A stretch of 64,000 bases of DNA. It comes from Atlantibacter sp032062175 (GTDB taxonomy: Bacteria > Pseudomonadota > Gammaproteobacteria > Enterobacterales > Enterobacteriaceae). The first letter of the stretch is position 1, and each line of letters begins with the position of its first letter. The stretch is taken from NCBI RefSeq assembly GCF_032062175.1, contig NZ_DAMBQK010000017.1, positions 1 through 64,000 of the forward strand, read 5' to 3'. The translations under genes were made by a program, and so were the position numbers. Positions 8,822 through 18,215 of this stretch are shown here, piece by piece. The notes beneath the pieces were generated by a model that had not been told where the DNA came from, ran no database searches, and worked only from the letters and a program-made list of their open reading frames with translations.

Positions 8822-9547
8822 ATGGCAACATTAACAGCGAAAAACCTCGCCAAAGCCTATAAAGGCCGCCGCGTCGTCGAGGATGTCAGCCTGACGGTGA
8901 ATTCAGGTGAAATTGTGGGTCTGCTCGGCCCGAACGGTGCGGGCAAGACCACGACGTTCTATATGGTGGTGGGAATTGTCCCGCGCGATGCCGGGAATAT
9001 CATCATTGATGATGAAGACATCAGCCTGCTGCCTTTGCATGCCCGCGCCCGTCGCGGTATTGGTTACCTCCCGCAGGAAGCGTCGATTTTTCGCCGCCTG
9101 AGCGTTTATGACAACCTGATGGCGGTGTTGCAGATCCGTGACGATCTCACCAACGAACAGCGTGAAGACCGCGCCGTCGAGTTGATGGAAGAGTTCCACA
9201 TCGACCACTTGCGTAATAGCCTCGGTCAGTCGCTGTCCGGCGGTGAACGTCGCCGCGTTGAAATTGCCCGCGCGCTGGCGGCGAATCCCAAATTTATTCT
9301 GCTTGATGAGCCGTTTGCTGGGGTAGATCCCATCTCGGTAATTGATATTAAACGTATTATTGAGCACCTGCGCGACAGCGGCCTCGGCGTACTGATCACC
9401 GACCACAACGTCCGCGAAACGCTGGCGGTCTGCGAGCGCGCTTATATCGTGAGCCAGGGCAACCTGATTGCGCACGGTACGCCTGACCAAATCCTGCAAG
9501 ACGAACAGGTTAAACGTGTGTATCTTGGGGAAGAGTTCAGACTCTGA
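8822..9547 (+). CDS. lptB: LPS ABC transporter ATPase LptB
   Basis: LptB is the cytoplasmic ATPase of the LptB2FG extractor that lifts LPS out of the inner membrane. The 241-residue protein shows Walker A (GPNGAGKTT, residues 36-44), the ABC signature (LSGGERRR), Walker B (FILLDEPFAGVD) and the H-loop (ITDHNVRET). The gene starts 6 bp after lptA. A 166-bp gap separates it from rpoN. Confidence 0.98.
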   Translation: MATLTAKNLAKAYKGRRVVEDVSLTVNSGEIVGLLGPNGAGKTTTFYMVVGIVPRDAGNIIIDDEDISLLPLHARARRGIGYLPQEASIFRRLSVYDNLMAVLQIRDDLTNEQREDRAVELMEEFHIDHLRNSLGQSLSGGERRRVEIARALAANPKFILLDEPFAGVDPISVIDIKRIIEHLRDSGLGVLITDHNVRETLAVCERAYIVSQGNLIAHGTPDQILQDEQVKRVYLGEEFRL

Positions 9548-9612
9548 TACGGTAGAGCAAATCACAGAGGGTTGAAGCTCCCTGACGAAGCTTCAGAATC
9601 TGCCTGTGCAGG

Positions 9613-9618
9613 TATAAT
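9613..9618 (+). promoter_or_regulatory. Candidate rpoN promoter (-10)
   Basis: A consensus TATAAT lies about 95 bp upstream of rpoN in the lptB-rpoN gap. The -35 position at 17-18 bp is weak (GCTTCA). An inverted repeat TGAAGC / GCTTCA (9573-9578, 9590-9595) lies across it. This is inference from sequence only. Confidence 0.4.
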
Positions 9619-9713
9619 TGACGTAAGTACCCCTTGCCGCTTCCCTGCATCGGCTTTCGATGCCAGAGAGGTTGTACAGTTAGGGTATAAACCTGAGGAA
9701 TGTTGCTCTGAAT

Positions 9714-11147
9714 ATGAAGCAAGGTTTGCAACTGAGGCTAAGCCAACAGCTTGCCATGACGCCGCAACTGCAACAGGCGATCCGCTTGTTGCAGCTGTCT
9801 ACGTTAGAACTCCAGCAGGAGCTGCAACAGGCGCTGGACAGCAATCCGTTGCTGGAGCAAACCGACTCTCATGATGAGATAGACACTCAGGAAGCCCGTG
9901 ATACTGAAACGCTGGACACCGCCGACGCACTTGAACAGAAAGAGATGCCGGACGAACTGCCGTTAGACGCCAGTTGGGACGAAATCTACACCGCCGGCAC
10001 ACCTTCGGGTAACGGGGTGGATTATCAGGATGACGAACTGCCCATCTATCAGGGCGAAACCACCCAGTCACTCCAGGATTACCTGATGTGGCAGGTTGAA
10101 CTGACCCCCTTTTCCGATACCGACCGCGCGATTGCCACGTCTATCGTCGATGCCGTGGACGACACCGGCTATCTCACCGTGTCGCTGGAAGATATTCTGG
10201 AAAGCGTCGGGGATGACGAAACGGATATTGAAGAAGTCGAAGCCGTACTGAAGCGCATCCAGCGTTTTGATCCTGTCGGCGTCGCCGCGCGGGATTTGCG
10301 AGATTGCTTGTTGATCCAGCTTTCGCAATATGCCAAAGACACCCCCTGGCTGGAAGAGTCACGGCTGATCGTCAGCGAATATCTCGATCTGCTGGCGAAT
10401 CACGATTTCCGCACGCTAATGCGCGTGACGCGGCTCAAAGAAGACATCCTCAAAGAAGCGGTCAATTTTATCCAGTCCCTCGATCCCAGGCCGGGCCAGT
10501 CGATTCAAACCAGCGAGCCGGAATATGTCATCCCGGATGTGCTGGTGCGCAAACACAACGGCGTCTGGACGGTAGAACTCAATGCCGACAGTATTCCGCG
10601 TTTAAAGATCAATCAGCATTATGCCTCGATGGGCAGTAGCGCCCGCAACGACGCCGATGGCCAGTTTATCCGCAGCAACCTTCAGGAAGCACGCTGGTTG
10701 ATTAAGAGCCTGGAAAGCCGCAACGACACCCTGTTACGTGTTAGCCGCTGCATTGTAGAACAGCAGCAGGCGTTTTTTGAACAGGGTGAAGAGCATATGA
10801 AACCGATGGTGCTGGCAGATATCGCCCAGGCCGTCGAAATGCACGAATCGACGATTTCGCGCGTCACGACCCAAAAATATTTGCATAGCCCGCGCGGCAT
10901 TTTTGAACTGAAGTATTTCTTCTCCAGCCATGTGAATACTGAAGGCGGCGGCGAAGCCTCCTCCACCGCTATTCGGGCTCTGGTGAAGAAATTAATCGCC
11001 GGCGAGAATCCGGCAAAACCCCTGAGCGACAGTAAACTGACCTCCATGCTGTCTGAACAAGGTATCATGGTGGCACGCCGTACCGTCGCCAAATATCGAG
11101 AGTCTCTGTCCATTCCGCCGTCAAACCAGCGTAAACAACTGGTCTGA
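9714..11147 (+). CDS. rpoN: RNA polymerase sigma-54 factor RpoN
   Basis: RpoN directs transcription of nitrogen-limitation and other genes from -24/-12 promoters with AAA+ activators. The 477-residue protein has the Gln/Leu-rich region I (LSQQLAMTPQLQQAIRLLQ), an acidic region II, the core-binding and helix-turn-helix domains, and the C-terminal RpoN box (ARRTVAKYRE) that reads the -24 element. It heads rpoN-hpf-ptsN-rapZ-npr, as in E. coli. Confidence 0.98.
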   Translation: MKQGLQLRLSQQLAMTPQLQQAIRLLQLSTLELQQELQQALDSNPLLEQTDSHDEIDTQEARDTETLDTADALEQKEMPDELPLDASWDEIYTAGTPSGNGVDYQDDELPIYQGETTQSLQDYLMWQVELTPFSDTDRAIATSIVDAVDDTGYLTVSLEDILESVGDDETDIEEVEAVLKRIQRFDPVGVAARDLRDCLLIQLSQYAKDTPWLEESRLIVSEYLDLLANHDFRTLMRVTRLKEDILKEAVNFIQSLDPRPGQSIQTSEPEYVIPDVLVRKHNGVWTVELNADSIPRLKINQHYASMGSSARNDADGQFIRSNLQEARWLIKSLESRNDTLLRVSRCIVEQQQAFFEQGEEHMKPMVLADIAQAVEMHESTISRVTTQKYLHSPRGIFELKYFFSSHVNTEGGGEASSTAIRALVKKLIAGENPAKPLSDSKLTSMLSEQGIMVARRTVAKYRESLSIPPSNQRKQLV

Positions 11148-11169
11148 CATAACCGATAAGGAAGACACT

Positions 11170-11457
11170 ATGCAGCTCAACATCACAGGACATAACGTCG
11201 AAATCACTGAATCTTTGCGCGAGTTTTTGAACACGAAGTTCGCCAAGCTGGAGCAGTATTTTGAAAGGATAAACCAGGTCTATATTGTGCTGAAAGTGGA
11301 GAAGGTCACTCACATTTCGGATGCGACTCTGCATGTGAACGGTGGGGAGATTCATGCCAGTGCGGAAGGGCAAGACATGTATGCAGCCATCGACGGGCTT
11401 ATTGATAAACTGGCGCGTCAATTGACTAAACATAAAGATAAACTAAAACAACATTAA
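11170..11457 (+). CDS. hpf: Ribosome hibernation promoting factor HPF (short form)
   Basis: Short-form HPF binds the 30S A/P-site region and, together with Rmf, converts ribosomes into inactive 100S dimers in stationary phase. The 95-residue product has the beta-alpha-beta-beta-beta-alpha fold (MQLNITGHNVEITESL at the start, basic helix near the end) and no long-form C-terminal domain. It lies 22 bp after rpoN. Confidence 0.97.
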   Translation: MQLNITGHNVEITESLREFLNTKFAKLEQYFERINQVYIVLKVEKVTHISDATLHVNGGEIHASAEGQDMYAAIDGLIDKLARQLTKHKDKLKQH

Positions 11458-11482
11458 GAGTCCGGGCGTTTACCTGGTGTTT

Positions 11483-11515
11483 CAACGGCTCGTGGTCACT
11501 GACGACGAGCCGTTG
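11483..11515 (+). other. Long intercistronic hairpin between hpf and ptsN
   Basis: CAACGGCTCGT and ACGAGCCGTTG form a perfect 11-bp stem with an 11-nt loop in the 83-bp hpf-ptsN gap. No U-tract follows, so it is more likely an mRNA processing or stability element than a terminator. Confidence 0.6.
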
Positions 11516-11540
11516 GCATTGAGAATGCTTAGGTGAAAAT

Positions 11541-12020
11541 ATGATGACTTATGATTTGAGCAGTGTCCTTAACCAGGAATGTACCCGCAGCGGTGTTCAC
11601 TGCCAGAGCAAAAAACGCGCTCTGGAAATCGTCAGCGAACTGGCCGCAAAACAGTTAAGCCTGCCGCCACAAGTGGTATTTGAAGCGATCCTGACCCGCG
11701 AACGTATGGGCAGTACCGGTATCGGCAACGGCATTGCCATTCCACACGGCAAACTGGAAGAAGATACCTTGCGCGCCGTAGGCGTGTTTGTGCAGCTTGA
11801 GACGCCTATCGCATTCGATGCCATTGATAACCAACCCGTAGACCTGCTGTTTGCCTTACTGGTCCCGGCAGATCAAACTAAAACGCATTTGCATACCCTG
11901 TCATTAGTGGCGAAGCGTCTGGCGGACAAAACGATTTGCCGCCGCCTGCGTGCCGCGCAAAGCGACGAAGAGCTGTATCAGATCATTACTGAAGGCAGCA
12001 ATGAAAACCAAAGTGAATAA
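11541..12020 (+). CDS. ptsN: PTS IIA-like nitrogen regulatory protein PtsN (EIIA-Ntr)
   Basis: PtsN is the terminal phosphoacceptor of the nitrogen PTS (PtsP-Npr-PtsN). In its dephospho form it regulates potassium transport and other targets. The EIIA fold of the fructose/mannitol type is clear, and the phosphoacceptor histidine is in GIAIPHGKL (His69 counted from the first ATG). Two adjacent ATGs (11541, 11544) follow AGGTGA; the second has the better spacing. Confidence 0.97.
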   Translation: MMTYDLSSVLNQECTRSGVHCQSKKRALEIVSELAAKQLSLPPQVVFEAILTRERMGSTGIGNGIAIPHGKLEEDTLRAVGVFVQLETPIAFDAIDNQPVDLLFALLVPADQTKTHLHTLSLVAKRLADKTICRRLRAAQSDEELYQIITEGSNENQSE

Positions 12021-12080
12021 TTGGGTGGAGGAAGTCACCCTGGCTGTACCGAAGCAGCCCGCCGTGTGGGAGAAATCGAG

Positions 12081-12935
12081 ATGGTATTGATGATTGTCAG
12101 CGGACGCTCAGGCTCAGGAAAGTCCGTGGCGTTGCGTGCGCTGGAAGATATGGGGTTCTATTGCGTAGACAACCTGCCGGTTGTGCTCTTACCCGATCTT
12201 GCCCGGACGCTTTCGGATAATCATATTTCCGCCGCTGTCAGCATTGACGTTCGCAACATGCCGGAATCACCGGAAATTTTCGAACAGGCGATGAACAACC
12301 TGCCGGATACCTTCTCGCCGCAGTTGCTGTTTCTCGATGCCGATCGCAATACGCTGATCCGCCGTTACAGCGATACCCGTCGCCTGCATCCTCTTTCCAG
12401 CAAGAATCTCTCACTGGAAAGCGCTATCGACAAAGAAAGCGATCTGCTGGAGCCGCTGCGTTCCCGCGCTGATTTGATCGTCGATACTTCTGAGATGTCT
12501 GTCCACGAACTGGCGGAAATGCTGCGTACCCGCCTGTTGGGTAAACGCGAGCGTGAACTGACCATGGTGTTCGAATCCTTTGGCTTTAAACACGGCATCC
12601 CTATCGATGCGGATTACGTGTTTGACGTGCGCTTTTTGCCTAACCCGCACTGGGACCCGAAACTCCGTCCGATGACCGGTCTGGATAAACCGGTCGCGGC
12701 GTTTTTAGACCGCCACACCGAGGTGCATAACTTTATCTACCAGACGCGCAGCTATCTTGAGTTGTGGCTGCCGATGCTGGAAACCAACAACCGTAGCTAC
12801 TTAACGGTGGCCATTGGCTGTACTGGCGGCAAACACCGCTCTGTGTACATTGCCGAGCAACTGGCTGATTACTTCCGCTCGCGCGGCAAAAACGTCCAGT
12901 CCCGCCATCGCACGCTGGAAAAACGTAAAACATGA
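12081..12935 (+). CDS. rapZ: RNase adapter protein RapZ
   Basis: RapZ binds the sRNA GlmZ and presents it to RNase E. It also senses glucosamine 6-phosphate, which controls GlmS levels. The 284-residue protein has an N-terminal P-loop (GRSGSGKS, residues 8-15), a Walker B-like segment and a C-terminal basic domain (GCTGGKHRSVYIAE, KNVQSRHRTLEKRK) that binds RNA. The start at 12081 matches the family; the open frame upstream has no support. Its end overlaps npr by 4 bp. Confidence 0.97.
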   Translation: MVLMIVSGRSGSGKSVALRALEDMGFYCVDNLPVVLLPDLARTLSDNHISAAVSIDVRNMPESPEIFEQAMNNLPDTFSPQLLFLDADRNTLIRRYSDTRRLHPLSSKNLSLESAIDKESDLLEPLRSRADLIVDTSEMSVHELAEMLRTRLLGKRERELTMVFESFGFKHGIPIDADYVFDVRFLPNPHWDPKLRPMTGLDKPVAAFLDRHTEVHNFIYQTRSYLELWLPMLETNNRSYLTVAIGCTGGKHRSVYIAEQLADYFRSRGKNVQSRHRTLEKRKT

Positions 12936-13204
12936 CCGTCAAACAAACCGTTGAAATCACCAATAAGCTGGGCATGCATGCACGCCCGGCAATGAAGCTT
13001 TTCGAATTAGTGCAAAGCTTTGATGCGGAAGTGTTATTACGAAACGAGGCGGGCACCGAAGCGGAAGCCAGCAGCGTTATCGGCCTGTTGATGCTGGATT
13101 CCGCCCAGGGCGGTCATATTGAAATCGAAGCCAATGGCCCGCAGGAAGTCGAAGCGCTGGCAGCGGTAATTGCGTTGTTTAACGCGGGTTTCGACGAAGA
13201 CTAA
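12932..13204 (+). CDS. npr: Phosphocarrier protein NPr
   Basis: NPr (PtsO) is the HPr-like phosphocarrier of the nitrogen PTS. It passes phosphate from PtsP to PtsN. The 90-residue product has the active-site motif GMHARPA with His16 and the regulatory-site region SSVIGLLML. The start overlaps the rapZ stop (ATGA). It is the last gene of the rpoN operon and converges on mtgA. Confidence 0.97.
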   Translation: MTVKQTVEITNKLGMHARPAMKLFELVQSFDAEVLLRNEAGTEAEASSVIGLLMLDSAQGGHIEIEANGPQEVEALAAVIALFNAGFDED

Positions 13205-13217
13205 CCTTCCGGCGCGC

Positions 13218-13946
13218 TCAATCAAGCTTGTGCTGCGCCATAAACGACTCCCCACCAAGCTGCTGCATTTGACGCAGGATCCAGGCCTGCCGCGAACGCA
13301 CGTAGCCTGACGGCGCATCCGCTTTAAAACGCAGCGGGTTTGGCAGCACAGCGGCCAGCAATGCGGCCTGCGAAGCGCTAAGCCTGCTGGCTGGCTTATT
13401 AAAATAGTGCTGCGCGGCGGCTTCCACGCCAAAGATCCCGTTGCCAAATTCGGCGACGTTAAGGTATACCGTCAGGATCCGCCGCTTGCTCCATACCGTC
13501 TCGATCCCCACGGTTAAACCGGCTTCCAGCCCCTTGCGCAGCCAGCTTCTGCCGTCCCACAGAAACATATTTTTTGCCGTTTGCTGAGACAGCGTCGACG
13601 CGCCGCGAATGCGGGTTTCATTGCGCTCATTATGGGCGACAGCTTTCTGGATCGCCGCCATATCAAACCCCCAGTGCTCCTGGAATTTTTGATCCTCAGC
13701 CGCGATAACCGCGAGGCCCATCCACGGCGAGATCTCATCCATACCGACCCAGTCAGAGTGCGCCACATAGCCGAAATCACCGTGCAGCCAGGCGGAAAGC
13801 TGCCGCTCAATCATCACGGCGGAAAAAGGCACCGGCAGCATGCTGAACATCAGGATCCCGGCAATCCACAAGCCAAAAACCCCTAACAGTAACCGGACAA
13901 TCCACCGTTTTAGCGTACCGACGATCGGCAAGCGGCCCCGCGTCAT
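13218..13946 (-). CDS. mtgA: Monofunctional biosynthetic peptidoglycan transglycosylase MtgA
   Basis: MtgA polymerises lipid II into glycan strands (family GT51, no transpeptidase domain). It has one N-terminal membrane anchor (about residues 12-33) and the GT51 motifs (AAEDQKFQEHWGFD with the catalytic Glu, RGASTLSQQTAKNMFLW, KRRILTVYLN). The ATG at 13946 forms an ATGA overlap with the elbB stop and gives 242 residues, the E. coli length. A GTG two codons earlier is possible but less likely. Confidence 0.96.
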   Translation of the reverse strand: MTRGRLPIVGTLKRWIVRLLLGVFGLWIAGILMFSMLPVPFSAVMIERQLSAWLHGDFGYVAHSDWVGMDEISPWMGLAVIAAEDQKFQEHWGFDMAAIQKAVAHNERNETRIRGASTLSQQTAKNMFLWDGRSWLRKGLEAGLTVGIETVWSKRRILTVYLNVAEFGNGIFGVEAAAQHYFNKPASRLSASQAALLAAVLPNPLRFKADAPSGYVRSRQAWILRQMQQLGGESFMAQHKLD

Positions 13947-14596
13947 TCGCACAGATCCAGCACCCTGACGACCAGTTTCTCAATGCCGTCTGCCGCTTCA
14001 TCAATACGTTTGGCCAGCATATAAGCCGGGGTGGTCACCAGCTTGTTCTCTTCGTCGACCACGATATCTTCAACCGGGCATGGCACATGTTCGCCGCCCA
14101 TTTCTTCAATAACTTCGGCGGTATCGATATCGGTGCCGATAGTCAGGCGCAGCGGCGCGGGGATCAGTTTTGGCAGCATCGCGGGGGCGATACACAGAAA
14201 CCCCAGCGGTTTACCCGCCGCGTGCATCGCCTGTACCAGGCGCTTTAATTCAGGATCGACGGCGCATTCACTGCCCTGGCTGGCGAAGTTGCTGAGGTTT
14301 TTCGCCGCACCAAAGCCGCCGGGTACGATCAGCGCATCCAGTTCACGGGCATTGGCCGCGCTAAGGGGTTTGATCGCGCCACGGGCAATACGCGCTGCTT
14401 CGATCAGCACATTGCGGCTTTCCGCCATAGGATCCCCGGTCAAATGGTTGATCACATCGGCCTGGGGTTTATCCGGTGCGAAGCAACAAGCCTGCGCGCC
14501 CTGCCGTGCCAACGCCAGTAAAGTGATCACCGCTTCATGGATTTCAGCGCCGTCATAAACGCCACATCCTGCCAGCACCACGCCTACTTTTTTCAT
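13943..14596 (-). CDS. elbB: Glyoxalase-like protein ElbB (DJ-1/PfpI superfamily)
   Basis: ElbB is a DJ-1/PfpI-superfamily protein described as an isoprenoid-related factor and a glyoxalase. The 217 residues show the nucleophile-elbow region (GFLCIAPAM with its Cys) and the N-terminal VLAGCGVYDGAEIHEA segment. The start at 14596 is preceded by AAAGGAAAA. Its exact cellular role is uncertain even in E. coli. It is coupled to mtgA by an ATGA overlap. Confidence 0.94.
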   Translation of the reverse strand: MKKVGVVLAGCGVYDGAEIHEAVITLLALARQGAQACCFAPDKPQADVINHLTGDPMAESRNVLIEAARIARGAIKPLSAANARELDALIVPGGFGAAKNLSNFASQGSECAVDPELKRLVQAMHAAGKPLGFLCIAPAMLPKLIPAPLRLTIGTDIDTAEVIEEMGGEHVPCPVEDIVVDEENKLVTTPAYMLAKRIDEAADGIEKLVVRVLDLCE

Positions 14597-14714
14597 CGCG
14601 ATTTTCCTTTCTTCCGACATCCCGAAGCAGATTAATTACGCTTATAAAACGCTATGCTTCACACATTTAACTGATTCACGTAACAATAAATTTAAGTTTT
14701 GCTATCTTAATGCA

Positions 14715-14834
14715 CGTGCAGTTTCATCTACCCGGCCATGTTACCCGACTAACACAACACCATTAACATGGCCTCGATTTCCCTGGTGTTGGCGCAGTAT
14801 TCGCGCACCCCGGTATAGCCGGGGTCATTTTTTT
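14715..14834 (+). ncRNA. arcZ: Hfq-binding small RNA ArcZ
   Basis: The elbB-arcB gap holds the conserved ArcZ 3' half: the seed region GATTTCCCTGGTGTTGGCGC, then GCAGTATTCGCGCACC, then a terminator hairpin (ACCCCGG / CCGGGGT) with a seven-T tail. A TATCTT -10 at 14703-14708 puts the start near 14715, so the RNA is about 120 nt, the E. coli size. ArcZ activates rpoS and represses other mRNAs after processing to a short 3' form. It is transcribed opposite to arcB and overlaps the arcB 3' end by about 10 bp. The 5' half diverges from E. coli. Confidence 0.9.
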
Positions 14835-17161
14835 GGAGCGCTCGCTACCCACGCTTTCAACACCGCCACGTCGTTTTGCCACTCCTGTTTCAGCTCTTCG
14901 ATCCATTCGCCGACGTTATCCCACCATGCCGGAAGATCCGGAGACTGGATCTGCTGCGCGACCTGCTGGAGATGGCGTAAACCGATCGATCCTGCCGCGC
15001 CTTTGATCTTATGGCCTTCCTCGACGATCCCTTTTTGATCCCGGGCGGTCAGATTGGAATCCAGGACGCTCAGGTAGCCCGGCATCATTTTCTCAAACAC
15101 GGCAAGACCGTCTGTGATCAGTTTCGGCCCAACCAGTTCCATGTACTGCTCCAGCATTGCGACATCCAGCAATGCGTTCTGTTTGCTGTGTTGTTCGAGT
15201 GACACGATCCTCTCCTCATGGTTAGAACGGGAATCCCAGAACTTCTTGATCATGGCGGTAAGCGCCGGGACAGATAGCGGTTTACTGAGCACGTCATCCA
15301 TGCCCGCCGCCAAATATTCACCTTTGTCTTTCAAAACGTTGGCCGTTAACGCCACCAGCGGTGGCAGTTCACTGGCGTCAAACTGGCTGGTCAGTTTGCG
15401 GGAAATGTCCAGCCCGGTCATGTCCGGAAGCTGGATATCCAGCAGCACCAGGTCATATTCACCCAGTTTAAACATATCAAGCGCTTCCTGGCCGGTCATT
15501 GCCACATCGACGCTGTTACCCATTTTTTCCAGCACCGAGCGGGCGACAATCACGTTCAGTTCGATATCTTCAACCAGCAGCACATGCAGCGCCGGCAGCG
15601 GCATATCGTCATCGTCAGAGGTACTGTCGATCTCTTCCGCCACGCGCGGCGCCTGTACCGTCAGAGTAAAGACCGAGCCTTTGCCCGGATGGCTGCTGAC
15701 GGTGATGTCGCCGCCCATGTTTTTCGCCAGCCGGCGTGATACCGCCAGGCCAATCCCGGTGCCGGTAGCGGGCTTCCCGCCGTGGCTGTCTTTCACCTGA
15801 TAGTACATGGCAAAGATTTTATCCTGCTCGTTCTGCGGGATGCCGATGCCGGAATCCTCCACTTCAAAACGCAGCATGCTGCTTTCGTAGCTGACCCGCA
15901 CCGTCACCTGCCCTTTTTGCGTGAACTTCACTGCGTTACTGATCAGGTTCCAGATAATCTGGCGCAGGCGCGTACCGTCGGTAATGACCTTGTGCGGCAG
16001 CGGCAGAGCAGGCTCCAGCACGAAGCGCAGCCCTTTTTGCTGGGCCTGTAAACCAGACAGGTTTTCGAGATCGGCCAGGAAGCCGGTAAAGTCGACAGGC
16101 TGGTTATCCAGTTGCACTTTGCGGCGCTCGATTTTATCCATGTCAATAATATCGTTGAAGATATTGCCAAGAGTCACGGCGGAGACATGGATCGTTTTTA
16201 GGTACTTTTGCTGTTCCGCTGTGAGGTCGGTATCCAGCAGGATACGGCTCAGGCCGACGATGCCGTTAAGCGGAGTACGCAGTTCATGGCTGATGGTAGA
16301 GATAAAGGTCGTCTTATCGCGGCTCGCCCGCTCCAGCGCATCCTGATAGCGCTTACGTTCGGTGATATCGCGGCCAAAGCCCATCAGCCCGTGGCGTTTG
16401 CCCACGCGGTCGTAGTACGGCACTTTACGGATTTCAAAGCAGGCTTTGCGGCCATCGGGGTAATCGAGCCACTGTTCATAGGTGAGCGAGACGTTGTGGC
16501 GGAACACCTTTTCATCGGTTTCAATGACCTTTTCCGCTGCTTCCGGCGCATAGACATCGTGCGGTTGCAGGCCGATAAGCTGTTTCTCGCTTTTGCCGGT
16601 CAGCAGTTCCATCGCGCGGTTGCAGCCGGAAAACGCTTTGTCTTCGTTGCGATAGAACACCAGGTCCGGGGAGGCATCCAGGAAGGAGCGTAAAAACGAG
16701 GATTGCTGCTCAAGCTGGATTTGCGTGACTTCGCGCTCTTTCATCTCGACGGTGAGCTGTTCCAGCACTTTCTGGCGCTCGGCCTCTGCCTTTTCACGCT
16801 CGGCATTCTGCTGGTTAAGCTGGGTGATGTTGTCTTTTAACTGGACGTTGAGCTTCAGGTCGCGCTCGCGCATCTCTTCCAGCTTATCCACCAGCTTTGA
16901 CAGGCGCTGGCGCGACTCTTCCAGTTGTTCGACCACCACTGACAGGAAATAGACCGCCCAGGGCGTGATTAACAACCCGAAGAAGATAGAACGGATCACA
17001 TCGATACTTTCGACCCGACCATGCAGCACCATGGTCACCGCCATTTGCACAACCATCGCCAGTATCACCAGCACTAACGCCAGCAATAACGAAAAACGAA
17101 CCAGCCCAAGTTTGACCAACAGGTCGACGTAATACTGTGCCAATAAACGGATTTGCTTCAT
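14825..17161 (-). CDS. arcB: Aerobic respiration control sensor histidine kinase ArcB
   Basis: ArcB is the tripartite hybrid kinase that senses the quinone pool and phosphorylates ArcA under low oxygen. The order is: two transmembrane helices (about residues 23-80), coiled coil/linker, PAS domain with the two redox cysteines (GCNRAME and KACFEIR), HisKA (ISHELRTPLNG), HATPase, receiver domain (LLDIQLPDMTG) and HPt domain (GHKIKGAAGS). The start at 17161 gives 778 residues, the E. coli length; an upstream in-frame codon at 17200 is rejected. arcZ is encoded antisense to its 3' end. Confidence 0.98.
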   Translation of the reverse strand: MKQIRLLAQYYVDLLVKLGLVRFSLLLALVLVILAMVVQMAVTMVLHGRVESIDVIRSIFFGLLITPWAVYFLSVVVEQLEESRQRLSKLVDKLEEMRERDLKLNVQLKDNITQLNQQNAEREKAEAERQKVLEQLTVEMKEREVTQIQLEQQSSFLRSFLDASPDLVFYRNEDKAFSGCNRAMELLTGKSEKQLIGLQPHDVYAPEAAEKVIETDEKVFRHNVSLTYEQWLDYPDGRKACFEIRKVPYYDRVGKRHGLMGFGRDITERKRYQDALERASRDKTTFISTISHELRTPLNGIVGLSRILLDTDLTAEQQKYLKTIHVSAVTLGNIFNDIIDMDKIERRKVQLDNQPVDFTGFLADLENLSGLQAQQKGLRFVLEPALPLPHKVITDGTRLRQIIWNLISNAVKFTQKGQVTVRVSYESSMLRFEVEDSGIGIPQNEQDKIFAMYYQVKDSHGGKPATGTGIGLAVSRRLAKNMGGDITVSSHPGKGSVFTLTVQAPRVAEEIDSTSDDDDMPLPALHVLLVEDIELNVIVARSVLEKMGNSVDVAMTGQEALDMFKLGEYDLVLLDIQLPDMTGLDISRKLTSQFDASELPPLVALTANVLKDKGEYLAAGMDDVLSKPLSVPALTAMIKKFWDSRSNHEERIVSLEQHSKQNALLDVAMLEQYMELVGPKLITDGLAVFEKMMPGYLSVLDSNLTARDQKGIVEEGHKIKGAAGSIGLRHLQQVAQQIQSPDLPAWWDNVGEWIEELKQEWQNDVAVLKAWVASAPKK

Positions 17162-17273
17162 AGGATGTTCCTTTGCTGCGTACCGCTCAATAATACTCAA
17201 TTCCGGCCGTTACGCTGAAGGTTGTGAAAAAAAGTGCGCGGTGGAATCCATTTATCGCCGTTTGAACGCGGCG

Positions 17274-18215
17274 TTAAACGGCGATAGAGGAAGGATTTGC
17301 CTGCCAGGGTGTGCCTAATGCCGAGCCCTGAACGCCTTCTCGGCTCAGGTAGCGGTCAATTTCCACCATCCCGGTCCAGCGGTTTTCGCACCACAGTGGT
17401 GCCAGCAGCGTCGGCCGCCGCGCGCTGGCGGAAATACGATGATAGATAATCTCCGGCGGAGTATGGCGGATCATTTCACCTGCGATAGTGGCGTAATCCT
17501 CCAGTTCGATAGCGTTGAGCCGCCCTGCCGCCCAGGCCTTCGCCATTATGCTGCCGGTAACGATATGCAGCGGGTGCAGCTTGATGCCGTCAGTGCCGGT
17601 GTGGACCACGCTCTCCAGCGTGTTCAGCGCATCCTGCTGGCCTTCGCCGGGCAAACCGACAATTAGATGCGTGCAAACTTTCAGGCCGCGCTGGCGGGCA
17701 AGACGGGTTGTCTTTTGGTAGCAGGCGAAATCATGACCGCGATTTATGCGGTGCAGGGTTTTATCGTGCGCGGTTTGCAGACCGAGCTCCAGCCAGACTT
17801 CGTAGCCCTGCTCCCGATAACTGCACAAGAGATCCAGCACGCTATCCGGCACGCAGTCCGGGCGCGTCCCCACACAAAGCCCCACCACATTGGCCTGATC
17901 GATGGCCTGCTGATACATACTGCGCAGCAGTTGCACCTCGGCAAAGGTGCTGGTGTAAGCCTGAAAATAGGCCAGATAGCGACGGGCGCGATTCACCAGC
18001 CGCGCCTGGTCAGCGAGCTGTTCGGCAATACTGCGGTGCTGCTGCGCTTCATCAGCGAACGAGGCCACGTTGCAGAAGGTACAACCGCCGCGCCCTAAGG
18101 TGCCATCGCGGTTTGGGCAGCTAAAGCCGCCATGCAACGTGAGTTTGTGAACTTTTTGTCCGTAGCGACGTGAAAGATCGCCACCAAACATATTGACTAA
18201 TTTTTGTAACTGCAT
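17274..18215 (-). CDS. yhcC: Radical SAM protein YhcC
   Basis: This 313-residue protein is a TIGR01212-type radical SAM protein. The cluster-binding cysteines are in CPNRDGTLGRGGCTFC, followed by glycine-rich SAM-binding segments (LCVGTRPD, HLIVGLPGEG). The substrate is unknown to me. It sits between arcB and gltB, as in E. coli, with gltB divergent. Confidence 0.92.
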   Translation of the reverse strand: MQLQKLVNMFGGDLSRRYGQKVHKLTLHGGFSCPNRDGTLGRGGCTFCNVASFADEAQQHRSIAEQLADQARLVNRARRYLAYFQAYTSTFAEVQLLRSMYQQAIDQANVVGLCVGTRPDCVPDSVLDLLCSYREQGYEVWLELGLQTAHDKTLHRINRGHDFACYQKTTRLARQRGLKVCTHLIVGLPGEGQQDALNTLESVVHTGTDGIKLHPLHIVTGSIMAKAWAAGRLNAIELEDYATIAGEMIRHTPPEIIYHRISASARRPTLLAPLWCENRWTGMVEIDRYLSREGVQGSALGTPWQANPSSIAV

